Origin: Pohlia nutans
Taxonomy: Eukaryota > Streptophyta > Bryopsida > Bryales > Mniaceae
Reading direction: 5' to 3'
NCBI GenBank assembly: GCA_022496805.1
Contig: CM040085.1
Coordinates: 44,545,811-44,609,810, forward strand
Length of the DNA stretch: 64,000 nt
Shown: positions 12,058-22,319 of the stretch, in pieces
Layout of the letters: each line of letters starts with the position of its first letter
How positions within the stretch are numbered: position 1 is the first letter of the stretch
Translations under genes and position numbers: made by a program
Notes under the pieces: generated by a model
Seen by the model: only the letters and a program-made list of their open reading frames with translations
What the model was told of the DNA's origin: nothing
Databases searched by the model: none

Positions 12058-15000
12058 TTTTACACAAATGAAAGAATTTCATTGCAGAGAAAAGTACAAT
12101 AGAAGCGGGCTGATGCTCTACCAAGGCATAGGACAGACAACAAGACACTGTTTAATGTTGCAGGAGGATTTGTTAGTGTGGTATTCTAATTCAATACCTT
12201 TTAACTCCTAAAGCACCAAGGATTCATGGTTTTAACATGACACATTCAATCGATCAAATTTTGAAAAAATACAATTTAGATGGGACTAAATTTTACATCA
12301 CAAGAATGAGTAAAGAACATTATATGCGTTGCTTAAAAAACAAATAAATTTGAACAAAAGAAGATTCACATAGGACCTACTCAAAACTTCAATAAAAAAC
12401 ATGAGGCCCAATTTCGACTTCTTGGTCCTTTAGGGGTTAACATTGATATCAAGTACTAATATTGATATTGGCAATTGCAACTTTTCTCTGCAGACCCATA
12501 ACTTTCCTTACCAGTACAAATTTCATGATTACATGATGCGGAGTATGGAGGATGAATTTGAAACGATTGTGGGAATAAGGTAAGATAAGGTGTAAAAATA
12601 AAATAAAATAAAAGTAAAGTAAAGTAAATAAAAGTAAATAAAAGTAAATAAAAAATAAAAACCTCATCCTGGTGATGTCTTGAGAATAGATTTGAGAATC
12701 TTAATTCTTGTGCACAATCTTTGTGTTTCATGCCTAAAATCATCAAATTCATTAAAAGTGCATGTGACTTATGAAAATTTGTTAAAAGTGCATGCATCTT
12801 ATGAAATTTGCATATAAGTGTAAATTCTAATCAAGCAATTTTTTGCACGAAAAATGATTGTTCAAGACATCATTGGAAAAAGGGAGTGGATGGATGTTTA
12901 TCCCCTTTTAGCTCTAATAAGTTACCTATTTTATCTACGATTACCTAATTAGAAGCAAAATGAATGTAATACCGTAGCTTCCTAGCAACTTGGGAAGCTT
13001 TCTGCCTAATAATTAATTAAAGTGCATAATATAGTTAGGCAACATGAAAAACAATATATTAAAATTGGGTAGTAACATATTAAAAAAATATATCAAAACC
13101 GCTGGCCTTTTAATATTTTTATTTTTTGGAGGCAAACTAGGTCAGTAATTTCTTAGAAATTTAGGCACCCTTTTATTTATTTATTTTCAGACCAAATTGC
13201 TAGGAAGCTATGGTAGTGAAGGTCTTGTAAGTGAAATAATAAATGCACATGGCTTTTTGCAATTTCACTGGCCCTTTTGATGTTGCCTTCCCTGCTGCAG
13301 TGCTTGGCTTTGGGCTTTCGTCATAATCTTTCTGCTCTTCAATGTTCAAGGTACAAACACAAAAGCCTCATGCTCAATTTGGGAAGACTATCGACGATAG
13401 TCGCACTAGTTTGAAATCATTTGATCATGGGTTCTAGATGCGTTGATTGTTATGTTTGTTTTAGGGGTCTCAACCAATTATGACATGACATGTCACTTTT
13501 AATAAGAATTTTTTATTTTTTTCCTTGGGATGTGTTTTTTTTTTCAAGTGTCAATTTTGATCGGTCAATCTGTAACTAGAGGTCAATTCTTCCTATTCAT
13601 TGTTGTTGTAGTAAGACACACAATAATAGCTTTTAGCTTCAAAATGATATTCTTTTGTGCAGGGATTAATTTGTACTTTTGGTCATCATTCATCCCGGTA
13701 GTGGTAAGTGCCACAACTACATTATGCATCAACTAGGTTGACCCGACACAACACTTCTAGTAGAAGAACCATCATCGCATGCATACACGGTCTATATTAT
13801 ATAATTATAGATCAAATCTAATGTTAAGTTGAACGTTAATCAGCCAATTTTGTTTTTTGTTTTTTTTGTTGGTAGAGCGACACGCACCTTGGAGTGTAGT
13901 TAGGTAAGGAAAAATTATGGACAAAAACATCCATGTATGCTCATCCATAAAATTATCTATTATAAGGCACTTTCGTCCAAATAGTGTGGTGATTCTAGTA
14001 ATTTTTTTAAAAGAAGACTGACAATTTCATCCACTTTTTTGCCCATTCTTCTGAAATTTTCCAATTTTTTTTTTGGCTGGGCAGGTTATAATAGCCATAG
14101 GCACAAAGCTGCAGCATGTTGTAGCTACATTGGCCATGGAGTCCAGTGGTTCCTTGCCCTTCCCGGGGCCATTCATAGGTGCCCAGCTGAAGCCTCGCGA
14201 CGAGCTGTTTTGGTTCAACCGGCCCAAACTCCTCCTCCATGTCATCCACCTCGTTCTCTTCCAAGTATGTCTCCTCACTACACCCATTACCGTACTCAGG
14301 ATCGGCAGTTCCTGCCGAATATTTAATTAAAGTGCCGATTTGAAACAAATATTCTCTGAGATTACGTGGATATTCTTAAAGATTCTTTTTCACCATAGAA
14401 AATAGAATGTTTTTTGAAAAAACAATTTCTTAAAAATTTGGGCATCTCTTTTTATAATAATTTTTTGCTGACCCTGACGGCCGAGTACAATATCATCTTT
14501 AGTCCGACTTGGACTAATAAAGAAAACTCGGAGTAATTGTAGAATCAGAAGGAGTCCGGGTCGGAGTAATTGAGATAACTCGCAGTAATTGTGGTAATGT
14601 AGGTATAGTGTGGCCTATACTAAAAAAATATCTATATTACTTTGAATTTACCATGTCAAATATGAATAAAATATTTTGAAATTACTACTTTTAGTTGTTT
14701 GAAAAATAAAATATTATAATCTACATAAATAATAATGTATTATTATTATATCCTGAAACTAATTTGGATAGTATATATTGGAGTTACCGAGGATTTGTTA
14801 AAAAACTCGGACTAATTGTGGGTCTCGGACTAAAGATGATAATGGGTGTACTAAAACTTAGGGTGTTGTTTTCGACACTTTTTTTTTCTCTATGCTTCCT
14901 TTTTTTTTGCAAAAAATAGGGTTTTCAAAAAGAATGAGTTTTTTTTTCACAAACTTTTACATAGCATCAAAAAGATGATCTTTTCTATGATTCATAGGAA

Positions 15001-18000
15001 GATCTCTTTAGGAAACTGCATTTTTCTTTAGTTTACTTAGTGTGGGCTTCGAAACAAGGTGGGTGTCATATTTGTCATTGAAGCATAGGAATGTAAATAC
15101 TGTACCCTGGCCGTCAAGGTCGGCAAGTCATGCCGAATAACTAATTTCTTTTCCCAAATGCTCTGAATATTTTCTAAGATTTTATAGATATTATGTAAGA
15201 TTCTCAATTTCACCATAGAAAAAATCTTTTTTTTTACATAAAAATAATTTCTCAAACAACTGGGTATAATTGTATTGAATGTCATCAAGTCATCAGATTT
15301 CTAAAAAGGTAATGCAAAATGATCGGTGCAGTACAAAATTACTTGATCCACGCTAAATAGACTATGTATTGTAAGAAGACTTAGCTTCTCTATGATTACT
15401 AGTACCATAGGGAGACCTTGGTGTGAATGATGAAAATTACTAAAACAATCCAATATTATTACTTCAAAACCTTATTTAAATCTCTCTTGACATACCATAC
15501 GAATAATTTAATTATTTTGGTGCGACCTAGACTATTTTGTGGGTTACGTAATGGTTATGTGACAAGTGGCAGAATAAAAATATAATTATCAATTTTGTAC
15601 GAATGTGCTATGCCGGTACGGTATGCAAATTAACATTAGTATCACTCGGAGAAGACATGTCGTTTTTCATTCCCCATTTCATGGGAACAGTGAACAGTGA
15701 CTGAATATTATGCTTATATTTCTGTCTTCTTGTGACCAAAACCACTCACCAACACTGACACAAACCATGTGCATGGCGCAGTTTCATTTGTTTTTCATTT
15801 ATAGTAAGTGAAAAACGACACATTTCCTACTAGTGTATTGGTTGCTTGTCAAACAAACACTTAATTCATGTCGATCTGGAAAGATGACCGGAGTTTCTAT
15901 CTATCTAGTATTGGTTGCTTCTTGGTTCCTGATGAGCTGTGTGTGTTTTGCAGAGTGCTTTTGAGATGTCCACATTCATTTGGCAACTGGTATGTCTTAT
16001 CAATTTTCAAAAACATCTAATTAAATTCTTGTAGAAAATTTGCATTGAGTGATCTGCAAAAGCTTTAAAATTGACAGAATTGGATCCTTTTCTGAGTTGA
16101 TGTTGATCAATGATGCAGTGGCAATTTGGCTTTCGCTCCTGCTTACTAGAAGAGAACAAGGGATTTGTCTACACGCGTCTTGCTCTCGGGTACGTTCCCA
16201 TAAGATTCTCTAGCTCTTCTCTGCAACACCTCATAATCTGGCCACTATTCCCGAGTCACTGTAGCAGATCCTTGAATCATGGCAAGTCCACATCATCTTT
16301 AGCTAAAGAAGTTGGGTGGTGAGACAATGTTGAAGCGTCTACAATGCTACTGTTGAAAAGGGTGGACTCCACTAGCCGCTAATGAACCTTATGCTAATTG
16401 TTGTTCAAGTTTCAAGTAACCCAAAAGATTTTGCACAAAACTTAATGTTGTTTGTAAATGACCATTTCCAGATTCCCAATTGTTTGTAAATGTCAACACG
16501 CAAGCACAAATTCTAACATTAGCAATGAAGCTATATACTATACCCGGTTGTCAGAGTCGGTAATGCCGAATAATTAATCTATTGTGGATATTTTCTAAAA
16601 TTCTCTTTTTTACCATAGAAAATAGAAGTTTTTTGAAAAATCTATTTTCTTGAAGATTTGGGCTTTTTTTTCTTAATAATTATTTTTTCCGACCCTGATG
16701 GTTGGATACGATATATATAAATGTGTGCAGGTTAGTTGTACAGCTCTTTTGTAGCTTCAGCACTTTGCCCCTCTACGCTCTTGTTTCCCAGGTACTATTG
16801 CCTTTCAGCTAATTCCTAACCACTAAGTGAGCAATTTTTACACTAGTAGAAAAAGTGGCACTGCCAAGGGAGATGCCCATGCAAATGGACAGCACTTGCC
16901 CATATCTAGTGTTGCCTCAGCAATGCCACCTTTTATTAGTGCTAATTTTTGTGATGACTGTGATTTATACTCATAACATTTTATAATCCAAAAACATATT
17001 TCCTCAGGCCTTATGTGGTACTCATTAGAGAGATGGATTATCCTTCCTCAATATTCTTTAAGAGGGATTTAAATTAAAATGTGCCCACCAACACTTCACT
17101 AGCAAGATCTTTAAAGGATCTTTAAAGGATCTTGTTGAAATTGGTTGAAATTGGTTAATAATTTGTTACCACCAAAAGTATGTATCTATCTCAAAATCAA
17201 TCTCTACATTTGAACCTCAAAGTGACCTAAAAACTAAATATTGATTACACAAGATGTAAACAATGAGAACATGAGAGTTACTTTTGGGTGGTACATCTAC
17301 ATGCAATACTTTGAAAATTCATAACTTATTCATATGGTGTCCAAATAGTGCATATTAGAGTGCGTTGAAATCCTCCTTCACTTGCCAATCAAACCGAGTA
17401 AGCATCTTTTTGTTGATTTACAATGATATTTGTGCGAATTGGGCAGATGGGTTCAAGCTACAAGAAGGCAATTGTGCCACCGAGGGTTAACCGGGTGCTA
17501 CATATATGGCACAAGGACGCAAAGAAAAGATTGAAACACGGTGAAAAATCTAGGGAGAGTCTGACTGGTGAAGGTCAAGAGTTAGCTGAATATGGCAACA
17601 TCTTATCATCACCTACGACCGTGGCCATGGAAGAAGGAGCTGGGAACAGGTACCCAATTCTTTTCATTTATTTTTCCAGCTGCTGTGGACTTTTAGAGAT
17701 GTTCTTCGGGCTACCCTCCAAGGACCCTCTTGACGTTTAAGGGTTAAAAGAATTGAACCACAAATGGAGTCACCTGTGACTAGTTTAAAAGGACCTAATT
17801 CCTACTACACTCATTATTGTCATTACTATGAGTCATAGGATTAGTGTGAGATTTCTCACCAATCCTTAATTAGTGTGAGACTTTACACACAATCCTCGCT
17901 ACTCACTATGAGAATTTTTAATTATTGTGAGTCACACTTTGTTCTAATACCACAATTACTTTGAGAATACTGAATTACTGTGACTCACAATAATGAAAAT

Positions 18001-19290
18001 AATCGGTGTAGTGAAATTAGGTTTTAATATTGAAAAATCGTGACTTCGCATATACATTCAAGCATGTATGTAAATGAGTCTAGATCTCACTTGGTGCTTC
18101 TCAAATTACAAGATCTATAGTATATCCCTATACATACATACATACATACATATATAATTTTTTTTCCAATTCGGCATAGGGATACATTCTTGTCCTATAA
18201 TGTACACTTTGGACACATTCTAGCCAAATTGGTTTTGCTGGCTATTAGTGTAAGTGACCTTATTGTGACCCCTACCCAAAATCCTACCCAAAACTGACCC
18301 CTTCAAATTCTTGCTTATGATACACCATATGAACATATAGGCACATTCTTACATGGGGTCGATTTTGGAAATACCTATAATCAACCATTTGGGATTTTAT
18401 GATCTTTCACACGTTGTCCAAAAAGGACATTGTTTAAAGAATCTAAAACCATTTTTCATTTGATTACAAGATTCAACAAATTAATAATGAGAACCATGCT
18501 CATATGCATATTCGGTCCATTATAGGTCATTTACCAAGGCTACAACAGATCCCATTAGAACTTTAAAGTTAAGCGCCTTTGGGCCGGAATAGTATTGGGA
18601 TGGTCACAGTGCTACATCTATTTGGTTTTGCAACAATGGCCCTTTGTCCAATGGGCACTGACTCATTGTCATTACAAACAGACACTTTATTCACGCCAAC
18701 CTCGAAAAAGGACCGGAGTTTCTATCTATTTAGTCGAAATATTAGGGAAGATATGGGGGCCTCAAGAAGGCCCCCACTTCGGATTAGCTGAATTCAGTTG
18801 GCCAAGATTAAAAGAATAGTTTTTTGAAAGAAAAAAATTTAATTTAATTTTTTTGGATTGATTGTTGTTGGTTTACTGCTTATCAACAGTTTGACAAAGG
18901 GAAAGGGCCTTTTGAAGGCTCGAATTCTCGACTAATGGGGTTGGTGAATTTTCACAGCTGCTAAAGAATGTTATGTTGATTTATTCTGGTAGCAGGAAAT
19001 CGGATACATGGGATGACATGCAGCAACCATTAAATGCATCAGTTGCAGCAGCAGCCCAAAACGTATGGGACCGACGACTTCGACAAAGCAAGTCCAGCAA
19101 ACGCAAGACTCTCCGGCCCATTCAACAAAGGCCGGACAGTAGTGCAGGATCAGAGCAACAACCGAGAGTCACCCCTTCCAGTGGCACTCCCGGCTCCGAG
19201 TTTCGACGGCGCGCGTCACCCAATGATGCCACAAATGTCTCTTTTAATCATCCGCTAAGCTCCAGTACTCCCAAACCACCATTACCGTGA
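6726..19290 (+). CDS. MLO: MLO family seven-transmembrane protein, gene 1 (16 exons, 582 aa)
   Basis: MLO proteins are plasma-membrane, calmodulin-binding proteins; several family members act in powdery mildew susceptibility, pollen-tube reception or root responses. Exons: 6726-6860, 7812-7869, 8532-8716, 9773-9889, 10161-10224, 10532-10629, 11723-11791, 12494-12579, 13301-13350, 13663-13703, 14085-14264, 15954-15989, 16119-16189, 16731-16791, 17447-17649, 18996-19290; all GT..AG and in phase. Residues 14-23 carry the family N-terminal [10 protein letters not shown]. Predicted membrane segments lie near 20-40, 65-85, 142-165, 271-287, 288-308, 348-372 and 397-416. The conserved extracellular cysteines are present (KIC, SPC and FTC in exon 3; RSCLLE in exon 13). 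The calmodulin-binding region starts at 418 (MGSSYKKA) with Trp438 in LHIWHKDAK. The tail is Ser/Pro-rich. ATG choice matches gene 2 (both MAG). Introns carry many MITEs. Confidence 0.93.
8325..8431. mobile_element. CACTA-type MITE in MLO gene 1 intron 2
   Basis: 107 bp. Ends CACAAGTAGAAAAGGTGC and its complement GCACCTTTTCTACTAGTG, with inverted similarity continuing about 30 bp inward. A 3-bp target duplication GTA sits on both sides, as expected for the CACTA superfamily. Confidence 0.8.
9678..9735. repeat. Solo repeat end, copy 1 (intron 3 of MLO gene 1)
   Basis: Near-identical to 17,691-17,749: GGACTTTTAGAGATG, then CTTCGGGCT, ending CTTGACGTTTAAGGGTTAA. The terminal bases resemble a TTAA-type end. 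No matching left end is seen nearby, so this may be a truncated element. Confidence 0.6.
9964..10121. mobile_element. Degenerate CACTA-like MITE (intron 4 of MLO gene 1)
   Basis: Inverted ends: AGAAAAAGGTGATCTTTGG on the left, and the complement of CCAAAAATCACGTTTGTACT on the right. It shares interior words (CAAGCTAATGCCAACAGTG) with the element at 11,522-11,672. No clear target duplication. Confidence 0.5.
10660..10876. mobile_element. GGCCGGGTA-type MITE (family B)
   Basis: Right end GATCCTGATGGCCGGGTACG; left end GTACCATAGTTGGTCGTCAT is its diverged inverted copy. The interior carries the family's 'agaagccca', 'tggtgaaatagagaat' and 'gaatattc' blocks. It lies in intron 6 of MLO gene 1. 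Confidence 0.65.
11522..11672. mobile_element. CACTA-type MITE (intron 7 upstream neighbour)
   Basis: About 151 bp in intron 6 of MLO gene 1. Ends are CATTACTAAAAAGG on the left and the complement of CACTAGTAGAAAGG on the right, flanked by a 3-bp GGT repeat on both sides. It is related to 9,964-10,121. Confidence 0.65.
12029..12056. repeat. (TAA)n microsatellite
   Basis: Nine to ten uninterrupted AAT units in intron 7 of MLO gene 1. Confidence 0.9.
12201..12440 (+). mobile_element. TTAA-type MITE (family A), complete
   Basis: Complete 240-bp copy in intron 7 of MLO gene 1. It begins TTAACTCCTAAAGCACC, ends TTGGTCCTTTAGGGGTTAA, and has TTAA on both sides. Family interior includes 'ggattcatggtttta', 'gatgggact', 'gtgaagaac'-like and 'cctactcaaaac'. 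No coding capacity. Confidence 0.8.
12970..13215. mobile_element. MITE with TACCGTAGCTTCCTAGCAA ends
   Basis: About 246 bp in intron 8 of MLO gene 1. Left end TACCGTAGCTTCCTAGCAA is the inverted copy of right end TTGCTAGGAAGCTATGGTA. The interior is AT-rich. Superfamily not determined. Confidence 0.7.
14288..14493. mobile_element. GGCCGGGTA-type MITE (family B)
   Basis: Left end TACCGTACTCAGGATCGG, right end GACCCTGACGGCCGAGTAC. It shares 'tttcaccatagaaaatag' and 'attctctgagatt' blocks with other copies. It starts 24 bp after exon 11 of MLO gene 1. Confidence 0.7.
15098..15275. mobile_element. GGCCGGGTA-type MITE (family B), degenerate right end
   Basis: Left end TGTACCCTGGCCGTCAAGG followed by GCCGAATAACTAA and 'tttcaccatagaaaaaat'. 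The right end is poorly conserved. It lies in intron 11 of MLO gene 1. Confidence 0.55.
15643..15835. mobile_element. CACTA-type MITE (intron 11 of MLO gene 1)
   Basis: 193 bp. Left end CACTCGGAGAAGACATGTCG and right end CATTTCCTACTAGTG form inverted repeats containing GTGTCGTTTTTCA on the complement. Flanked by a 3-bp TAT duplication on both sides. Confidence 0.75.
16539..16713. mobile_element. GGCCGGGTA-type MITE (family B), complete
   Basis: Left TATACCCGGTTGTCAGAGTC and right GACCCTGATGGTTGGATA are inverted copies. The interior has 'taccatagaaaatagaag' and 'gatttgggc', as in the 14.3-kb copy. It ends 17 bp before exon 14 of MLO gene 1. Confidence 0.75.
16841..16941. mobile_element. CACTA-type MITE (intron 14 of MLO gene 1)
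   Basis: 101 bp. Left CACTAGTAGAAAAAGTGGCA, right TGCCACCTTTTATTAGTG. Flanks TTA and CTA are a near-match 3-bp duplication. Confidence 0.75.
17691..17749. repeat. Solo repeat end, copy 2 (intron 15 of MLO gene 1)
   Basis: Matches 9,678-9,735 almost base for base and ends CTTGACGTTTAAGGGTTAA. It begins about 40 bp after the exon 15 splice donor. Confidence 0.6.
17803..18013. mobile_element. MITE with CTACACY...GTGTAG ends
   Basis: About 211 bp in intron 15 of MLO gene 1. Left CTACACTCATTATTGTCATT and right AATAATCGGTGTAG lie in inverted arms, with ATTGTGAGTCACAG-like sequence repeated inward. Several internal 'tgtgag' words recur. Superfamily undetermined. Confidence 0.6.
18550..18815. other. 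Unidentified GC-richer block in last MLO gene 1 intron
   Basis: Composition is unlike the AT-rich intron around it, and open frames run through it on the + strand. The phrase GACCGGAGTTTCTATCTAT is shared with 15,890-15,908. I do not recognise the sequence; it may be a mobile or organelle-derived insert. Confidence 0.3.
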
Positions 19291-19359
19291 GGTAACTTAC
19301 CTGCACTTCCAGTATAATACCACAATTGCCTTTCAACGTATGCAATAATTCTTTCACCT

Positions 19360-19408
19360 TTTTCTCTTTTTTCTTTTCTCTTTTTTCTTTTTTCTTTTTT
19401 TTTTCCAA
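19360..19408. repeat. Polypyrimidine (T/C) tract
   Basis: CTTTTTTC-type run 70 bp after the MLO gene 1 stop codon, within its presumed 3' UTR. Confidence 0.7.
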
Positions 19409-19449
19409 AAATTATGCCATTACATTTTGAGTGAAGTTTACCTGGCATC

Positions 19450-19670
19450 ACTTCCCAGGGGTGCACTGTACCAAACATGTACAAATATACGTGGGTGCAC
19501 AGAAGGGGTATTAATTTGAACACTGCTGTATGACGTATACATACAATAAACATATTTCGAGATGAAAACATTGTCGAATACTTACATTGAATATATATTT
19601 AGGATGGAATAGATCTGTATACAAAGGTTTTTAAACATATAACCCCTCGTATACATGGGGGTTTTAAAGG
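19450..19670 (-). repeat. Dispersed ~240-bp repeat (family C), copy 1
   Basis: Inverted match to 47,620-47,868. Shared words include GTGCACTGTACCAAAC, CATACAATAAACATATTT, GGAATAGATCTGTATACAAA and CCCTCGTATACAT. It lies in the 3' flank of MLO gene 1. No clear TIRs; identity unknown. Confidence 0.65.
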
Positions 19671-19698
19671 ATCACTTCATTCATAGGTAAGCTAGAGC

Positions 19699-19941
19699 TT
19701 AACCCTTAAATGGCCTGACAGCCTTTTGTGGCCATATAGTATATTATGTATTTGGTGATATTTGATCAAAATAACAATGTATCAATCAAAGCAAACTTGA
19801 TTTCAATACAAAGCAAACTTGATAATCATGATAATATGTATTTAACAATATATCACAATTGATATAGTAAACCACAATTGAGCAATTTTAAGGCTAAATA
19901 TAGGTTGTAGAGAGAGACCCCAAGGGCCTTTTAGGTGTTAA
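19699..19941. mobile_element. TTAA-flanked MITE, TTAACCCTTAAATGGCC subtype
   Basis: 243 bp. Starts TTAACCCTTAAATGGCC, ends GGGCCTTTTAGGTGTTAA, with TTAA at both ends. The interior differs from family A. Confidence 0.6.
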
Positions 19942-20075
19942 GTCACCACATGCAATTGAAATCAATGTTCCACTAGGCCTGAAAAACCTAGTGCAATTTA
20001 CTCCATTTGCTTTGTGTAAGATTAGCCACTCGATGAATTGGCTTACCCTACACATATATTCAATGAATAAGCTTT

Positions 20076-20327
20076 ATAACGTTCTTGACCAAGGATTCAT
20101 GGTATTGAATGGTAAAACTCAATCAATCATATTGTAAAAAATGTAATTTAAATGGGACTAGGTTTTATACCATCTAAATTAGTGAAGAATATTGCATGTC
20201 TTGGTAAAAATTTATAAAAATAAAAATAAAAATTATACAAAAGGAACTCCACGTAGAGCTTACTTGAAACTGAAAGGAAAAAAACACTTGTGAGCCAATT
20301 TAGGCTTCTTGGTCCTTTAGGGGTTAA
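20076..20327 (+). mobile_element. TTAA-type MITE (family A), left end eroded
   Basis: Interior begins GACCAAGGATTCATGG and carries the family blocks. The right end GGCTTCTTGGTCCTTTAGGG plus GTTAA is intact. Left TTAA is decayed to ATAA. Confidence 0.7.
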
Positions 20328-20329
20328 GA

Positions 20330-21543
20330 TACACCTATATAGGGTCTTTCTCCTTTTTTCAGCAAGATTCTTGAACCTTAACGTTGCTTTTGTTAAAAGT
20401 GCACGTGACACAAAATTCTGACTGAATTTGGATGTGAATTTCATGGGGTCTAAAACCGCCAACCCTCTTATCATGCAGTTTTTTGAAATTTGTGTTGTAA
20501 CTTGAAAGGGATTGGCAATCATCAACCTTCTTATCATGCAATTTTGGATGTTTTTTTTAAAAGTGCAAAATTGATGTGCACTTTTAATGGAAAGTGGTGT
20601 TCTGAAAGGCAGGTACAACACGTTGGAAACAAGCATCTAAACTTCTTTTTTGTTGTTCTTACTTTTGAGTGATTTTTCTTGCTCAATGCAGGTACTGAAT
20701 GTGCAGACATCATCTCATTTGTAATGCAAAGGTACAATGGTGATCATGAGAATTATTTTTATAATTAATGCTGTGCCATACGACCACCAGTATGAATAAA
20801 AAAAAAGGACCCTGAATTAATGCGTAAACATGTTAGGAGAGGTATAATTTGATTACAGGTATCATTTGAGATCAGTACTTCTGTACAATAGTGCCTCAAG
20901 TTCCTCTGCGGCCATGTATTTTTACTTGTATTTTTGTGTATAAGCTTGTGTTTGCTATCGTATTTTATTACACCACTGCATTTGAGTACTGACACCCTTG
21001 TCCTTGCATATACAATGTATCTTAATATATCATTGTATCTTACTACATGAGATGGATGATACATGAAAATATATGGTGATCATGTATATGGAGTCCAAGG
21101 GATGTTTAGAGGTTATCCCTTGAACGGTCCTTAAGCCCTTAAAGGTGTTCAAAATCTTAGTGGAATCTTTGTCCAAGAGTTGGTACACCCTACTATGCAT
21201 TTGCCCAAATGTTAACTCATTTTTATGATACAACATTTGCCACTAATTTCAACATTCAATAAAAAAAAAGTGGCATTTTTTGAAAGAATGAAGAATCTGT
21301 TGTACATTACCTTTGGAGAAGTGCAGTTCTACATTTCTACTCTAAAGTGATACCTAGAACAACGTCCTCATGATGTTTCAGGAGCAATTTCCAACCTCTT
21401 ACCACTGGAGAAGGATTTGACATTTACGGAGTTGCATCAAAGCACCATTGAAATTCATAATTTCATCCTAGGTAAAGTTCAAATATAATTAAGAAGTGTT
21501 ATATTTTAAATGGAAATTCTTGAAAGTCCTCCCTCTCTATTTG
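20330..21543. other. AT-rich intergenic DNA, no gene seen
   Basis: Contains short direct repeats (for example AACCCTCTTATCATGCA near 20,460 and AACCTTCTTATCATGCA near 20,523). I recognise no coding sequence or complete element. Confidence 0.4.
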
Positions 21544-22097
21544 TTAACCCCTAAGTGTGCAAAGAGCCCCATGGGACCATGTTTGGTTGTTTTTTCGTCA
21601 AACGTTAATTTTCACGTAGTTCCTAATTTCAAATGAAAATGATCCCAAGCAAGAAAGTGTGGGGGCTATCTTCTACGTTCTAGTCAAATTAATCTTTCTT
21701 CAAAATTGTTAAAATTGCGTTTTTTACAGCACTCTAAAGCTCAAAATCCTAAAATTCCAATATACACTGCAAAAAAAGTTTTTCTATCAAATTTCTTTTT
21801 ATGTAAGCTCAAGAAGCATGCCACCTACACCTTGTTGTTCATTACTATTATTTACATTTTTACTATAAAAAATCATACTATTTAAAGAATTTTAATTATA
21901 TTTATGATTTTTACAAAAAAAACTTTGAAAACTCTTATAAATTTTTTATTTACTTAAATGATTATGAAAAAATCAGGGTAAATCAATTCTAAAATAAATT
22001 ATATGAGAAAAATACCAAAATAATATAATATATTTTAAAATGTGAAGAATTGATGAGGTTTGACCAGGTAATTGTAGTGTGGACGCTTAAGGGTTAA
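21544..22097. mobile_element. TTAA-flanked element, TTAACCCCTAAGTGTGC subtype
   Basis: 554 bp. Left TTAACCCCTAAGTGTGC, right GTGGACGCTTAAGGGTTAA. Its right TTAA is also the left TTAA of the next element. Non-coding. Confidence 0.6.
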
Positions 22098-22319
22098 CCA
22101 ATGAAGGACCAAAGACTCATGGTTTCAAACAATCAATCATATTGTGGAAAATATAATTTTGATGGGACCAAATTTATATCACTCGGATCAGTGAAAAACA
22201 ATGCATGTGTTCGTCCAAAAACATCTAAATTTGGGCAAAAGGAAGTTCACATAAGACCTACTCAAAACTGCTAAAAAAAAACATGAGCCCAATTGGGCTT
22301 CTTGATCCTTTAGGGTTAA
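22094..22319 (+). mobile_element. TTAA-type MITE (family A)
   Basis: 226 bp. Begins TTAACCAATGAAGGACC and ends TTGATCCTTTAGGGTTAA. Interior blocks 'gatgggacc', 'cagtgaaaaac', 'gcatgtgtt' and 'cctactcaaaactgct' match the family. It abuts 21,544-22,097. Confidence 0.75.

Noticed and set aside
12425..12440. TTTAGGG-like words (CCTTTAGGGGTTAA) as interstitial telomere repeats
   Set aside because: They occur once per element end, in inverted pairs flanked by TTAA, not as tandem arrays.
14027..14348. Minus-strand open frames over MLO gene 1 exon 11
   Set aside because: Antisense shadows of the conserved MLO exon encoding [12 protein letters not shown].
20148..20636. 162-codon minus-strand open frame
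   Set aside because: It lies largely in a family A MITE and AT-rich repeats; no domain or coding bias.
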